DNA of 64,000 bases from contig NZ_JAKEEC010000004.1 in NCBI RefSeq assembly GCF_021483235.1, positions 124,001-188,000 on the forward strand. Reading direction: 5' to 3'. A program made the position numbers and the translations under genes. Source of the DNA: Arthrobacter alkaliphilus (GTDB lineage Bacteria; Actinomycetota; Actinomycetes; Actinomycetales; Micrococcaceae). Under the pieces are notes generated by a model. The model saw only the letters and a program-made list of their open reading frames with translations. It did no database searches and was not told the origin of the DNA. Shown here one piece after another: positions 41,044-50,620 of this stretch (its first letter is position 1; every line of letters begins with the position of its first letter).

Positions 41044-41880
41044 GTGGGACAGAAAGTAAACCCGCACGGGTTCCGACTCGGCATCACCACCGATCACGTA
41101 TCGCACTGGTTTGCTGACAGCACCAAGGCCGGGCAGCGGTACAAGGACTTCGTTCGCGAAGACATCCGCATCCGCCAGCTCATGTCCACGGGCATGGAGC
41201 GCGCCGGCATCGCCAAGGTCGAAATCGAGCGCACCCGTGACCGTGTCCGCGTGGACATCCACACGGCTCGCCCGGGTATCGTCATCGGCCGCCGCGGCGC
41301 AGAGGCAGACCGCATTCGCGGCGAGCTCGAAAAGCTCACCGGCAAGCAGGTCCAGCTGAACATTCTCGAGGTCAAGAACCCCGAGATGGAAGCACAGCTT
41401 GTTGCCCAGGGCGTTGCTGAGCAGCTGACTTCCCGCGTGGCTTTCCGCCGTGCGATGAAGAAGGCAATGCAGTCCGCACAGCGTGCGGGTGCCAAGGGTA
41501 TCCGTATTGCCTGCTCCGGCCGACTGGGTGGCGCAGAAATGTCCCGCTCGGAGTTCTACCGCGAAGGCCGTGTGCCCCTGCACACCCTGCGTGCGAACAT
41601 CGACTACGGCTTCTACGAGGCCAAGACCACCTTCGGCCGCATCGGCGTGAAGGTCTGGATCTACAAGGGCGACGTCACCGCCAAGGAACTGGCTCAGCAG
41701 GCAGCTGCTGCTCCGTCCCGCGGCCGCGGCCCCAGCGACCGCCCGGGCCGCCCGGGTGGCGCCGACCGTGGTGACCGCCGTCGTCGTACCGACCGTCCGG
41801 CAGCTGACGCAGCACCCGTTGCTGCAGAGGCTCCGGCAGCTGAAGCTGCTGCTCCCGCAGCAGAAGGAGGACAGGCTTAA
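41044..41880 (+). CDS. rpsC: 30S ribosomal protein S3 with long C-terminal extension
   Basis: A 278-residue mRNA-entry protein with helicase role. The KH domain ([36 protein letters not shown]) and C-terminal domain ([33 protein letters not shown]) are complete by about residue 215. The remainder is an Arg/Gly/Pro then Ala/Pro tail ([14 protein letters not shown]... AAEAPAAEA), longer than in E. coli. GTG 41044 directly follows the rplV TAA. Confidence 0.97.
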   Translation: MGQKVNPHGFRLGITTDHVSHWFADSTKAGQRYKDFVREDIRIRQLMSTGMERAGIAKVEIERTRDRVRVDIHTARPGIVIGRRGAEADRIRGELEKLTGKQVQLNILEVKNPEMEAQLVAQGVAEQLTSRVAFRRAMKKAMQSAQRAGAKGIRIACSGRLGGAEMSRSEFYREGRVPLHTLRANIDYGFYEAKTTFGRIGVKVWIYKGDVTAKELAQQAAAAPSRGRGPSDRPGRPGGADRGDRRRRTDRPAADAAPVAAEAPAAEAAAPAAEGGQA

Positions 41881-42297
41881 ATGCTTATCCCACGTCGAGT
41901 CAAGCACCGTAAGCAGCACCACCCGGGTCGTTCCGGCGCTGCAACGGGCGGCACCAAGGTCACCTTCGGTGAGTACGGCATCCAGGCTCTGAGCCCGGCC
42001 TACGTCACGAACCGTCAGATCGAGTCTGCCCGTATCGCGATGACCCGCCACATCAAGCGTGGCGGCAAGGTCTGGATCAACATTTACCCGGACCGTCCGC
42101 TGACGAAGAAGCCGGCCGAAACCCGTATGGGTTCCGGTAAGGGTTCTCCGGAATGGTGGGTCGCAAACGTCAAGCCGGGCCGCGTTCTCTTCGAACTCGC
42201 CGGTGTCAATGAAGAGGTAGCTCGCGAGGCACTGCGCCTGGCAATCCACAAGCTGCCGTTGAAGGCACGCATTGTGCGTCGCGAAGGTGGTGAATAG
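41881..42297 (+). CDS. rplP: 50S ribosomal protein L16
   Basis: A 138-residue protein beside the A-site t[22 protein letters not shown] opens it and [27 protein letters not shown] is the signature. It starts on the base after the rpsC stop, behind the AAGGAGG contained in the rpsC tail. Confidence 0.98.
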   Translation: MLIPRRVKHRKQHHPGRSGAATGGTKVTFGEYGIQALSPAYVTNRQIESARIAMTRHIKRGGKVWINIYPDRPLTKKPAETRMGSGKGSPEWWVANVKPGRVLFELAGVNEEVAREALRLAIHKLPLKARIVRREGGE

Positions 42298-42299
42298 AA

Positions 42300-42623
42300 A
42301 TGGCAGTAGGGTCGAAGGATCTCGCACCCGCACAGCTGGACGGTTTCGACAACGAGCGTCTCGTTGAAGAACTCCGCAAGTCCAAGGAAGAGCTGTTCAA
42401 CCTGCGTTTCCAGTCCGCCACCGGACAGCTGGAGAACCACGGTCGTCTGCGCGCGGTAAAGAAGGACATCGCACGCATCTACACCGTTCTCCGTGAGCGC
42501 GAACTGGGCATTCGTGCCGAGGTTGCCGCACCGGTTGTGGAAGCCAAGGAAGAAAAGAAGTCCAAGAAGGCAGCAGCCAAGGCTGAGAAGGCCGAAGCCG
42601 AGGCTGGAGAGGACGCCAAGTGA
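42300..42623 (+). CDS. rpmC: 50S ribosomal protein L29, extended
   Basis: L29 sits next to L23 at the tunnel exit. The core ([52 protein letters not shown]) is normal, but the protein has 107 residues against about 65 in most bacteria, owing to a Lys/Glu/Ala tail ([20 protein letters not shown]). Its stop overlaps the rpsQ start by four bases. Confidence 0.96.
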   Translation: MAVGSKDLAPAQLDGFDNERLVEELRKSKEELFNLRFQSATGQLENHGRLRAVKKDIARIYTVLRERELGIRAEVAAPVVEAKEEKKSKKAAAKAEKAEAEAGEDAK

Positions 42624-42919
42624 GCGAACAGAAGGAAACTGTGACGGAAACAGCAGCCAGCGCTGGACAGCGCGGTTACCGTAAGACGCGTCGCGGCTAC
42701 GTTGTCTCGGACAAGATGGAAAAGACCATCGTTGTCCAGGTTGAAGACCGCGTGAAGCACGCTCTGTACGGCAAGGTTATTCGCCGCACTTCGAAGGTCA
42801 AGGCTCACGACGAACAGAACACTGCCGGCATCGGCGACCTCGTTCTGATCGCCGAGACCCGTCCGCTGTCCGCCACCAAGAACTGGCGGCTCGTGGAGAT
42901 CCTCGAGAAGGCTAAGTAA
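42620..42919 (+). CDS. rpsQ: 30S ribosomal protein S17
   Basis: A 99-residue OB-fold protein. [42 protein letters not shown] is the family core, preceded by 20 extra polar residues. It starts at GTG 42620 inside the rpmC end and is the last S10-operon gene before a terminator. Confidence 0.97.
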   Translation: MSEQKETVTETAASAGQRGYRKTRRGYVVSDKMEKTIVVQVEDRVKHALYGKVIRRTSKVKAHDEQNTAGIGDLVLIAETRPLSATKNWRLVEILEKAK

Positions 42920-42959
42920 TCCCGCGCCGGGCTTTGTCCGGCAGCGATATGGATTGGCT

Positions 42960-42996
42960 GGAAGGCCCGTATTCCGTAAGGGATGCGGGCCTTTCC
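42960..42996 (+). terminator. S10 operon terminator
   Basis: GGAAGGCCCGTATTCC (42960-42975) pairs with GGATGCGGGCCTTTCC (42981-42996), a five-base loop apart. It stands 40 bases after rpsQ and splits the S10 operon from the spc operon, which has its own promoter next. Confidence 0.7.
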
Positions 42997-43007
42997 GCAT
43001 TTCGGTC

Positions 43008-43030
43008 CCTAGCATAAAACGTGCTAGGAT
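43008..43030 (+). promoter_or_regulatory. spc operon promoter with overlapping inverted repeat
   Basis: TGC TAGGAT (43022-43030) is an extended -10 about 240 bases before rplN. Its bases also form the right arm of CCTAGCA / TGCTAGG (43008-43014 and 43022-43028, seven-base gap), a possible operator. The remaining leader to rplN (43031-43268) holds no recognisable gene. Confidence 0.45.
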
Positions 43031-43268
43031 ATTGAGTTTGTATGGCGCCAGTTGTGCGTCGACAACCAACCTCGTAAACAATCGTGCCGCGGCATACTGC
43101 CCCGAGCAGTTATTTCCGCAAGGGAAGCTGATGCTGGCGGCACGGGAGTTTAGGCCTGCACTGGCAAAATCCAGGCAGGTCAAGAGACACCCCGATCAAC
43201 CGTTCCGCAAGGCTCATTCCGTATGCACCATTTCGGTCTGAGAACCGGCGCGACGCAAGGAGTAAAAA

Positions 43269-43637
43269 TTGATTCAGCAGGAGTCGCGACTGAAGGTCGC
43301 CGACAACACGGGTGCTAAGGAAATCCTTACCATTCGCGTTCTCGGTGGATCCGGCCGTCGCTACGCAGGCATTGGCGACGTCATCGTCGCAACCGTCAAG
43401 GACGCTATCCCGGGCGGCAACGTAAAGAAGGGTGACGTCGTCAAGGCTGTCATCGTTCGTACCAAGAAGGAACGCCGCCGTGCGGATGGTTCCTACATCA
43501 AGTTTGACGAGAACGCAGCTGTGATTCTGAAGAACGACGGCGACCCCCGCGGTACCCGTATCTTCGGCCCGGTTGGTCGTGAACTCCGTGACAAGAAGTT
43601 CATGAAGATCGTCTCCCTGGCCCCGGAGGTGCTTTAG
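43269..43637 (+). CDS. rplN: 50S ribosomal protein L14
   Basis: A 122-residue subunit-interface protein; first gene of the spc operon. [36 protein letters not shown] begins it. The start is TTG 43269 behind AAGGAG; no ATG or GTG gives the correct N-terminus. Three bases separate it from rplX. Confidence 0.97.
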   Translation: MIQQESRLKVADNTGAKEILTIRVLGGSGRRYAGIGDVIVATVKDAIPGGNVKKGDVVKAVIVRTKKERRRADGSYIKFDENAAVILKNDGDPRGTRIFGPVGRELRDKKFMKIVSLAPEVL

Positions 43638-43640
43638 TCC

Positions 43641-44000
43641 ATGGCTAAGATCAAGAAGGGTGACCTCGTTCAGGTCATCACCGGAGCCAAGCAGGAGCGC
43701 GGCGGCGACCGCGGCAAGCAGGGTAAGGTTTTGCGCGTTTACCCGGAGGCCAACCGCGTTCTGGTAGAAGGCATCAACCGAGTCACCAAGCACACCAAGG
43801 TCGGTCAGTCGCAGCGCGGCACCAAGACCGGTGGCATCGAGGTCGTCGAGGCCCCGATCCACGTCTCCAACGTTGCTCTTGTTGACCCCTCGACCAAGAA
43901 GCCGACCCGCGTTGGTTTCCGTCTCGAGACCGTTGAGAAGGACGGCGTCTCCAAGACCGTCCGTATCCGCGTGTCCAAGGCATCCGGGAAGGACATCTAA
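43641..44000 (+). CDS. rplX: 50S ribosomal protein L24
   Basis: A 119-residue assembly-initiator protein. [48 protein letters not shown] contains the KOW motif. Its stop and the rplE ATG share one base (TAATG). Confidence 0.97.
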   Translation: MAKIKKGDLVQVITGAKQERGGDRGKQGKVLRVYPEANRVLVEGINRVTKHTKVGQSQRGTKTGGIEVVEAPIHVSNVALVDPSTKKPTRVGFRLETVEKDGVSKTVRIRVSKASGKDI

Positions 44001-44587
44001 TGAGCGAGACACTGTCTGAGACCGCCGCAGTGAGCAAGATCGTTCCGCGTCTGAAGACGAAGTACGCCGATTCCATCAAGCAGACCCTGGTTGAGGAATT
44101 CAAGTACGAGAACGTGAACCAGGTTCCCCGCCTGGTGAAGGTTGTTGTGAACATGGGTGTTGGAGATGCCGCCAAGGACTCCAAGCTGATCGACGGCGCT
44201 GTCCGCGATCTCACCCTGATCACCGGCCAGAAGCCGCAGGTAACCAAGGCCCGCAAGTCGATCGCCCAGTTCAAGCTGCGCGAAGGCATGCCCATCGGTG
44301 CACACGCAACTCTGCGTGGGGACCGTATGTGGGAATTCGTGGACCGCCTCGTGACCCTCGCCCTGCCCCGTATCCGCGACTTCCGCGGCCTCAACGGCAA
44401 GCAGTTCGACGGCAACGGCAACTACACCTTCGGTCTGACCGAGCAGGTTATGTTCCACGAAATCGACCAGGACTCCATCGACCGCGTTCGCGGTATGGAC
44501 ATCACGGTTGTCACCACTGCCAAGACCGATGACGAAGGCCGTGCGCTGCTCAAGGCACTTGGCTTCCCGTTCAAATCCGAAGACTAA
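44000..44587 (+). CDS. rplE: 50S ribosomal protein L5
   Basis: A 195-residue 5S rRNA-binding protein. [38 protein letters not shown] and [35 protein letters not shown] are the family blocks. The N-terminus has about ten extra residues. In many bacteria rpsN (S14) follows; here it is absent and rpsH is next after 77 bases. Confidence 0.98.
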   Translation: MSETLSETAAVSKIVPRLKTKYADSIKQTLVEEFKYENVNQVPRLVKVVVNMGVGDAAKDSKLIDGAVRDLTLITGQKPQVTKARKSIAQFKLREGMPIGAHATLRGDRMWEFVDRLVTLALPRIRDFRGLNGKQFDGNGNYTFGLTEQVMFHEIDQDSIDRVRGMDITVVTTAKTDDEGRALLKALGFPFKSED

Positions 44588-44664
44588 TAACTACGTAGTA
44601 GGTCCGGCCGCGGCTGTTTTTTAGCCAACGCGGAAACCATTACGAGGAAGGGCAAGAGCCCACA

Positions 44665-45063
44665 ATGACTATGACAGATCCTGTCGCAGACATGCTTACG
44701 CGTCTGCGCAACGCCAACTCGGCTTACCACGACACCGTGAGCATGCCGTACAGCAAGCTCAAGGCACGCGTTGCCGACATCCTGAAGGCAGAGGGTTACA
44801 TCGCTGGCTGGAAGGAAGAGGAAGCCGAAGTCGGCAAGAAGCTGACCATCGACCTCAAGTTCGGTCCGAACCGCGAGCGTTCGATCGCTGGTGTCCGCCG
44901 CATTTCCAAGCCCGGTCTCCGTGTTTACGCGAAGTCCACCAACCTGCCTCACGTGCTGGGTGGCCTGGGTATCGCAATCCTGTCCACCTCTTCCGGCCTC
45001 CTGACTGACAAGCAGGCCGGCAAGAAGGGCGTGGGCGGCGAAGTCCTCGCGTACGTCTGGTAA
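44665..45063 (+). CDS. rpsH: 30S ribosomal protein S8
   Basis: A 132-residue 16S-binding protein. [43 protein letters not shown] opens it and [26 protein letters not shown] closes it. S8 represses the spc operon in E. coli. ATG 44665 follows GAGGAAGGGCAAGAG. Confidence 0.98.
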   Translation: MTMTDPVADMLTRLRNANSAYHDTVSMPYSKLKARVADILKAEGYIAGWKEEEAEVGKKLTIDLKFGPNRERSIAGVRRISKPGLRVYAKSTNLPHVLGGLGIAILSTSSGLLTDKQAGKKGVGGEVLAYVW

Positions 45064-45081
45064 CGGGAAAGGAAGAGAATA

Positions 45082-45618
45082 ATGTCACGTATTGGACGTC
45101 TCCCCATCACCGTTCCCGCCGGCGTCGAAGTCAAGGTTGATGGCTCCGTCATCAACGTCAAGGGCACCAAGGGCGAGCTGAGCCACACTGTAGCCAGCCC
45201 GATCGAGGTCACCCTGGACGAAAACACCTTGACCGTCACCCGCCCGAACGACGAGCGCGCTTCGCGTTCCCTGCACGGCCTGACCCGCACCTTGATCGCC
45301 AACATGATCGAGGGCGTCACCAAGGGTTACGAAAAGAAGCTTGAAATCGTTGGTACCGGTTACCGCGTTCAGGCCAAGGGTGCTGACCTTGAGTTCGCTC
45401 TCGGCTTCAGCCACCCGGTCAATGTCTCCGCTCCGGAAGGCATCACCTTCACGGTGGAGGGGCCGACCAAGCTCTCCGTCGCTGGTATCTCCAAGCAGCA
45501 GGTCGGCGAGGTTGCTGCCAACATTCGCAAGCTGCGCAAGCCTGACCCCTACAAGGGCAAGGGCGTCCGTTACGCCGGCGAAGTTATCCGCCGCAAGGTC
45601 GGAAAGGCTGGTAAGTAA
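45082..45618 (+). CDS. rplF: 50S ribosomal protein L6
   Basis: A 178-residue protein near the sarcin-ricin loop, made of two similar domains. [16 protein letters not shown] starts it; the C-terminal [25 protein letters not shown] is the signature. GGAAAGGAAGAG lies upstream. Eighteen bases after rpsH. Confidence 0.98.
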   Translation: MSRIGRLPITVPAGVEVKVDGSVINVKGTKGELSHTVASPIEVTLDENTLTVTRPNDERASRSLHGLTRTLIANMIEGVTKGYEKKLEIVGTGYRVQAKGADLEFALGFSHPVNVSAPEGITFTVEGPTKLSVAGISKQQVGEVAANIRKLRKPDPYKGKGVRYAGEVIRRKVGKAGK

Positions 45619-45621
45619 ACC

Positions 45622-46005
45622 ATGGCCATCGCAATTAACAAGAAGCGGTCGAACAAGAGCAAGTCTGCTTCGCGCAGCCGTCGCCAGCTTCGTATCCGCA
45701 AGCGCATCACCGGCACGGCTGTTCGTCCTCGTCTGGTCGTCAACCGTTCCGCACGCCACATCTTCGTCCAGGTTGTCGATGACAGCAAGGGTGTAACCGT
45801 GGCCTACGCTTCCACCCTGGAAGCCGACCTTCGGGCATTCGACGGCGACAAGACTGCCAAGGCCAAGCGCGTCGGCGAGCTCGTTGCCGAGCGTGCCAAG
45901 GCTGCAGGCATCGAAGCCGTTGTCTTCGACCGCGGTGGTAACAAGTACCACGGCCGGATCGCCGCCGTCGCTGACGGCGCACGTGAAGGTGGGCTGGCAC
46001 TGTGA
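45622..46005 (+). CDS. rplR: 50S ribosomal protein L18
   Basis: A 127-residue partner of 5S rRNA and L5. [35 protein letters not shown] and [32 protein letters not shown] are present. The rpsE GTG overlaps its stop by four bases. Confidence 0.98.
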   Translation: MAIAINKKRSNKSKSASRSRRQLRIRKRITGTAVRPRLVVNRSARHIFVQVVDDSKGVTVAYASTLEADLRAFDGDKTAKAKRVGELVAERAKAAGIEAVVFDRGGNKYHGRIAAVADGAREGGLAL

Positions 46006-46721
46006 CCGAAGTAAATAAGGAAAAGGACGCTGTGTCTGCTGAACAGAATGTGACTGAAGCTGCAGCTGCTGAGGCAACTGAGACTGCTGCTGCCACCGAT
46101 GACCGCCGCGGCGGCCGTCGTGGCGAGCGTGGTGACCGTGGCCAGGGCCGCGGCGACCGTGGTGGCCGTGGTGGCCGCGACGGCGGTCGCGAGGCCGAGA
46201 AGAGCCAGTTCGTAGAGCGCGTTGTAACCATCAACCGCGTTGCCAAGGTCGTCAAGGGTGGTCGTCGCTTTAGCTTCACCGCTCTCGTCGTCGTCGGTGA
46301 CGGCAACGGCATGGTCGGCGTTGGCTACGGCAAGGCGAAGGAAGTTCCGGCGGCTATCGCAAAGGGCGTTGAAGAGGCCAAGAAGTCCTTCTTCCGCGTT
46401 CCCCGCGTTGGCAACACCATCCCGCACCGCGTGCAGGGTGAGGCCGCAGCAGGCGTTGTCATGCTGCGTCCGGCTTCCCCGGGTACCGGTGTTATCGCCG
46501 GTGGTCCGGTCCGCGCGGTACTGGAGTGCGTCGGTATCCACGACGTTCTCTCCAAGTCGCTCGGTTCCTCCAACGCCATCAACATCGTTCACGCGACTGT
46601 TGAGGCCTTGAAGGGACTGGAAGAGCCCGCTTCGGTGGCAGCCCGCCGTGGCCTGCCGCTGGACGAGGTTGCTCCCGTTGCCTTGGTGCGCTCACTCCAG
46701 AACCAGAAGGCAGGTGTTTAG
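46002..46721 (+). CDS. rpsE: 30S ribosomal protein S5 with Arg/Gly N-terminal extension
   Basis: S5 helps decoding fidelity and mRNA unwinding. The conserved part begins at [50 protein letters not shown]. Ahead of it are about 65 residues of acidic then Arg/Gly-rich sequence (repeats of GDRGGRGG type), missing in E. coli. GTG 46002 overlaps the rplR stop; GTG 46032, behind AAGGA, is an alternative start ten codons on. Confidence 0.95.
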   Translation: MTEVNKEKDAVSAEQNVTEAAAAEATETAAATDDRRGGRRGERGDRGQGRGDRGGRGGRDGGREAEKSQFVERVVTINRVAKVVKGGRRFSFTALVVVGDGNGMVGVGYGKAKEVPAAIAKGVEEAKKSFFRVPRVGNTIPHRVQGEAAAGVVMLRPASPGTGVIAGGPVRAVLECVGIHDVLSKSLGSSNAINIVHATVEALKGLEEPASVAARRGLPLDEVAPVALVRSLQNQKAGV

Positions 46722-46723
46722 TC

Positions 46724-46930
46724 ATGGCTAAGAACCTGACTCCCTCCGACGCCCAGTTGGAGATCACCCAGATCAAGGGCGTCATCGGCGCCAAGCAGAA
46801 CCAGCGTGAGACCCTGCGGTCCCTCGGCCTCAAGCGCATCGGACACACTGTTGTCCGTACCGCTGACGCCGTCACCGTCGGAATGCTCAACACGGTTCCG
46901 CACCTCGTGAATGTTGAGGAGGCGAAGTAA
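46724..46930 (+). CDS. rpmD: 50S ribosomal protein L30
   Basis: A 68-residue protein. [34 protein letters not shown] is the family core. Two bases after rpsE. Its stop shares one base with the rplO start. Confidence 0.97.
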   Translation: MAKNLTPSDAQLEITQIKGVIGAKQNQRETLRSLGLKRIGHTVVRTADAVTVGMLNTVPHLVNVEEAK

Positions 46931-47424
46931 TGGCTGAGAACAAGACTGCCGAAAAGGCACAGAACGAGGCTGCTGACAAGCAGAACGCTCTGAAGGTTCA
47001 CCACCTGCGTCCCGCCCCCGGTGCCAAGACTGCCAAGACCCGTGTTGGTCGTGGTGAAGGCTCCAAGGGTAAGACCGCAGGCCGTGGTACCAAGGGTACG
47101 AAGGCCCGCTACCAGGTCAAGGCTGGCTTTGCCGGCGGCCAGCTGCCGCTGCACATGCGCCTGCCGAAGCTTCGCGGCTTCAAGAACCCGTTCCGGGTTG
47201 AGTTCCAGGTTGTAAACCTGGACAAGCTCAACGAGCTGTTCCCGGAAGGTGGCGCTGTCACCGTCGAGTCCCTGGTCGAGAAGGGTGCCGTTCGCAAGAA
47301 CCAGCCCGTCAAGGTGCTGGGCACCGGCGACATCACCGTCAAGGTTGACGTCACCGCCCACGCTTTCTCCTCCAGCGCGGCTGAAAAGATCGCAGCAGCA
47401 GGCGGAACCACCACTGCCCTCTAA
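46930..47424 (+). CDS. rplO: 50S ribosomal protein L15
   Basis: A 164-residue late-assembly protein, last in the spc operon before a terminator. [66 protein letters not shown] is the conserved N-terminal part. The first 20 residues are an acidic extension. Confidence 0.97.
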   Translation: MAENKTAEKAQNEAADKQNALKVHHLRPAPGAKTAKTRVGRGEGSKGKTAGRGTKGTKARYQVKAGFAGGQLPLHMRLPKLRGFKNPFRVEFQVVNLDKLNELFPEGGAVTVESLVEKGAVRKNQPVKVLGTGDITVKVDVTAHAFSSSAAEKIAAAGGTTTAL

Positions 47425-47452
47425 GGGCTCTGGGGGCGATCGCCCGCTGTGA

Positions 47453-47499
47453 AAAGACTCCCGGAGCGGAGGGTTTCGGCCCCCGCTCCGGGAGTCTTT
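47453..47499 (+). terminator. spc operon terminator
   Basis: AAAGACTCCCGGAGCGG (47453-47469) pairs perfectly with CCGCTCCGGGAGTCTTT (47483-47499). It separates rplO from secY, often one operon elsewhere. Confidence 0.8.
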
Positions 47500-47521
47500 C
47501 CATATTGCTCACACGCCTCGA

Positions 47522-47552
47522 TTGTTCGCATGGCGCATCAAACCGTTAGACT
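47522..47552 (+). promoter_or_regulatory. predicted secY promoter
   Basis: TTGTTC (47522-47527) with TTAGAC/TAGACT at 47546-47552, 18-19 bases apart. It follows the spc terminator and precedes secY by about 60 bases. Confidence 0.45.
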
Positions 47553-47612
47553 CGGGTGTTGGGTTTCATTGACCCCTTTCGACACCCTTGGACTTTTAAC
47601 TCAGGAGGACGC

Positions 47613-48923
47613 TTGCTAAGCGCATTCGGCCGGGCATTTCGGACGCCTGATCTGCGACGCAAGTTGTTGTTCACGCTGGGAATCATCACAATCTTCCGCT
47701 TGGGAGCTTTTATCCCCTCGCCTGGTGTGAGCTACCAAAATGTTCAGCAATGTTTGTCAAGCAATCAGGACCAGGGCAGCCTCTACCAGCTCGTCAACCT
47801 GTTCAGCGGTGGTGCACTGCTGCAGGTTTCGATCTTTGCCTTGGGGATCATGCCGTACATCACGGCCAGCATCATCGTGCAGTTGCTCCGCGTGGTCATT
47901 CCGCGGTTCCAGCAGCTGTATGACGAAGGCGCCTCGGGCCAGTCGAAGCTGACGCAATACACGCGTTACCTGACCATCGCTCTGGGCTTGCTGAACGCCA
48001 CCACCTTGGTGTCCCTGGCACGGTCCGGGCAGCTGCTGCCGAACTGCCAGCTGCCGATCATTCCCGACACGAGCATCATCGCCACGATCCTCGTGGTTAT
48101 CACCTTGACGGCCGGCACGGGCCTCATCATGTGGATGGGCGAACTGGTTACCGAGAAGGGCGTGGGCAACGGTATGTCCCTGCTCATCTTCACCTCCATC
48201 GCTGCAGGCTTCCCGACCTCGCTTGGTGCCATCTGGAACTCCAAGGGGCCGGGCACCTTCTTCACGGTCTTGGCGATCGGCCTCGTCACCGTTGCCCTCG
48301 TGGTCTTCGTGGAGCAGTCCCAGCGGCGGATTCCGGTCCAGTACGCCAAGCGTATGATCGGCCGGCGCACCGTGGGGGGCACCAGCACCTACATCCCCAT
48401 CAAGGTGAACATGGCCGGCGTCGTGCCCGTCATCTTTGCCTCCTCGATGCTTTACCTGCCAGGCCTGGTTGCCCAGTTCAACCAGCCGAAGGCCGGAGAG
48501 TCCATCGCCCCGTGGGTTGAGTGGATCAACAACAACCTCACCAAGGGCGACCACCCCATCTACATGACGCTGTACTTCGTCATGATTGTGTTCTTCACCT
48601 ACTTCTACGTCGCGATCACCTTCAACCCTGAAGAGGTCTCGGACAACATGAAGAAGTACGGCGGGTTCATTCCGGGCATCCGGGCGGGTAAACCGACCGC
48701 GGACTACCTGCAGTACGTGCTTTCCAGGATCACCCTCCCCGGCGCCTTCTACTTGGGCTTCGTGGCGTTGATTCCGTTGGTCGCACTCGTCCTGATCAAC
48801 GCCAACCAGAACTTCCCGTTTGGTGGCACGTCAATTCTGATCATGGTGGGTGTGGGCCTGGAGACCGTCAAGCAGATTGATGCGCAGCTACAACAACGTC
48901 ACTACGAAGGGCTTTTGCGATGA
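47613..48923 (+). CDS. secY: SecY, preprotein translocase channel
   Basis: The ten-span pore subunit of the Sec translocase. Starting at TTG 47613, four bases after AGGAGG, gives 436 residues, the usual length. The start LSAFGRAFRTPDLRRKLLFTLGIITIFRLGAFIPSPGV and helix 2 NLFSGGALLQVSIFALGIMPYITASIIVQLL are the family signatures. The adk ATG overlaps its stop (ATGA). Confidence 0.97.
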   Translation: MLSAFGRAFRTPDLRRKLLFTLGIITIFRLGAFIPSPGVSYQNVQQCLSSNQDQGSLYQLVNLFSGGALLQVSIFALGIMPYITASIIVQLLRVVIPRFQQLYDEGASGQSKLTQYTRYLTIALGLLNATTLVSLARSGQLLPNCQLPIIPDTSIIATILVVITLTAGTGLIMWMGELVTEKGVGNGMSLLIFTSIAAGFPTSLGAIWNSKGPGTFFTVLAIGLVTVALVVFVEQSQRRIPVQYAKRMIGRRTVGGTSTYIPIKVNMAGVVPVIFASSMLYLPGLVAQFNQPKAGESIAPWVEWINNNLTKGDHPIYMTLYFVMIVFFTYFYVAITFNPEEVSDNMKKYGGFIPGIRAGKPTADYLQYVLSRITLPGAFYLGFVALIPLVALVLINANQNFPFGGTSILIMVGVGLETVKQIDAQLQQRHYEGLLR

Positions 48924-49498
48924 CGAGAATGCTGATCATTGGACCCCCGGGTTCGGGCAAGGGAACCCAGGCTGAGCGGATTTCCGAGCGCTTGGGCGTA
49001 GTCGCCATTTCCACCGGCGACATCTTCCGTGCAAACGTCAAGGGCGAAACCCCGCTGGGTATCGAAGCCAAGAAATACATGGACAACGGCGACTTCGTTC
49101 CGGACAGCGTCACCAACAAGATGGTCCGCGACCGCCTGAGCGAGAGCGACGTCGAGAACGGCTTCCTGCTCGACGGGTACCCGCGCACCACCGCCCAGGT
49201 GGAATACCTGGACCAGATCCTCGCGGAACGGGAAGAGAAGCTCGACGTCGTGCTTCAGCTGACCGCCGACGACGAGGAACTGGTGAAGCGTTTGCTGGGC
49301 CGTGCCAAGGAGACCGGGCGCTCGGATGACAACGAAGCTGTCATCCGCCACCGCCTGGACCTCTACCACGAGCAGACCGAGGCCGTCGTCGCCAAGTATG
49401 CAGAACGCGGCATCCTGACCCAAGTCGATGGCATTGGCGGCATCGACGAGGTTACGGACCGTGTGCTGCTGGCCATCGAGGCGGCCAAGGCAGTCTAG
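48920..49498 (+). CDS. adk: adenylate kinase
   Basis: Converts AMP and ATP to two ADP. The P-loop is GPPGSGKGTQAERIS (residues 7-16 core), with DGYPRTTAQVEYLD for AMP binding. At 192 residues it is the short form: the LID is small (LLGRAKETGRSDDNEAVIRHR) without zinc cysteines, as in other actinobacteria. It is translationally coupled to secY. Confidence 0.97.
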   Translation: MTRMLIIGPPGSGKGTQAERISERLGVVAISTGDIFRANVKGETPLGIEAKKYMDNGDFVPDSVTNKMVRDRLSESDVENGFLLDGYPRTTAQVEYLDQILAEREEKLDVVLQLTADDEELVKRLLGRAKETGRSDDNEAVIRHRLDLYHEQTEAVVAKYAERGILTQVDGIGGIDEVTDRVLLAIEAAKAV

Positions 49499-49516
49499 TT
49501 GCCGCACCACCGTTGA

Positions 49517-49568
49517 AAAGGGTGTGTCCCGCGCCGGAGCTGAAGCTTCCACGCGGGGCACGCCCTTT
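49517..49568 (+). terminator. hairpin after adk
   Basis: AAAGGGTGTGTCCCGCG (49517-49533) can pair with CGCGGGGCACGCCCTTT (49552-49568), with two G-U pairs and an 18-base loop, followed by CCGTT. It probably ends secY-adk, leaving map with its own promoter, which I could not identify. Confidence 0.55.
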
Positions 49569-49715
49569 CCGTTCCCCTTCCGCAGGACCCAGACCTCGGG
49601 AAACCAGGGCGTCCGCGGCTCCGGTTTCGGGCAGGGCCGCTGATGCGGGAAAATAGGAGACCAGAGGTGGCTGCTTCCGCGGCCAGCCACAAGCAGCACA
49701 CCACAAGAGGAGACC

Positions 49716-50543
49716 ATGGCGTTCGGCCAGCCCCGCATCGAATACAAGACCAATGAGCAAATGCGCAAGATGCACGAGGCCGGATTGGTCCTCAGCAGAG
49801 CGCTCGACGCGGCCGTTGAAGCTGCGAAACCAGGCGTGACCACGCGCGAGATCGACGCCGTGTTTGCCGCGGTCCTCATCGACGCTGGTGCAAAGTCGAA
49901 CTTCCTCGGGTACCACGGCTTCCCGGCCACCATCTGCACGTCGGTCAACGAGGAAGTGGTCCACGGCATCCCCGGTGACCGTGTCCTCCAGGACGGGGAC
50001 ATTATTTCCATCGATGGCGGGGCGATCGTTGACGGTTGGCACTCCGACTCGGCGCGCACTGTGATAGTCGGTACAGCGGATCCTGAAGACCAGCGGCTCT
50101 CGGATGTCACCCAGGCCGCCATGTGGCGTGGAATTGCCGCTTTGGCGAAGGGCAAGTTTGTCGGCGATATCGGCAATGCCGTGGACGACTACGTCTCCTC
50201 GGTGCCAGGAAAGCCTCTCGGCATCCTTGAAGACTACGTTGGGCATGGCATCGGTTCCGAGATGCACATGGCGCCAGATGTGTTGAACTACCGCACCACG
50301 CACCGCGGCCCGAAGATCCGGCCGGGACTGTGCCTAGCGATCGAGCCCATGCTCGTCCGCGGCAGCATTGAAACCGCAACACTCGACGACGACTGGACTG
50401 TGGTGACCACCGACGGCAAGCGTTCGTGCCAGTGGGAGCACTCGGTCGCCGTCCACGAAAAGGGCATCTGGGTGCTGTCCGCGCCCGACGGCGGTGCAGA
50501 GCAGCTGGTGCCGCTCGGCGTCGTACCTGTTCCGATTCCCTGA
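49716..50543 (+). CDS. map: type I methionine aminopeptidase
   Basis: Removes the N-terminal Met of new proteins. The five metal ligands are in order: GDIISIDGGAIVDGWHSDSARTVIVG (two Asp), GHGIGSEMHMAP (His), CLAIEPMLVRG (Glu) and CQWEHSVAVHEKG (Glu). HGFPATICTSVNEEVVHGIP carries the substrate His. The 275 residues lack the zinc-finger/SH3 linker of some actinobacterial copies. AAGAGGAGA precedes the ATG. Confidence 0.97.
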   Translation: MAFGQPRIEYKTNEQMRKMHEAGLVLSRALDAAVEAAKPGVTTREIDAVFAAVLIDAGAKSNFLGYHGFPATICTSVNEEVVHGIPGDRVLQDGDIISIDGGAIVDGWHSDSARTVIVGTADPEDQRLSDVTQAAMWRGIAALAKGKFVGDIGNAVDDYVSSVPGKPLGILEDYVGHGIGSEMHMAPDVLNYRTTHRGPKIRPGLCLAIEPMLVRGSIETATLDDDWTVVTTDGKRSCQWEHSVAVHEKGIWVLSAPDGGAEQLVPLGVVPVPIP

Positions 50544-50558
50544 CCTTTCTTCGACACA

Positions 50559-50602
50559 AAAAATCCCTGGCGACACCGGAATTCCGGAGTCGCCAGGGAT
50601 TT
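50559..50602. terminator. bidirectional terminator between map and the sugar-binding gene
   Basis: Two 22-base arms (50559-50580, 50581-50602) are complementary except for one position, with A-runs before and T-runs after, so it can act on both strands. Confidence 0.85.
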
Positions 50603-50620
50603 TACGTGTCGGAGGTGATC

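Noticed and set aside
44588-44664. Hidden rpsN gene
   Set aside because: Only 77 bases are available, too short for S14, and no zinc-ribbon codons are seen.
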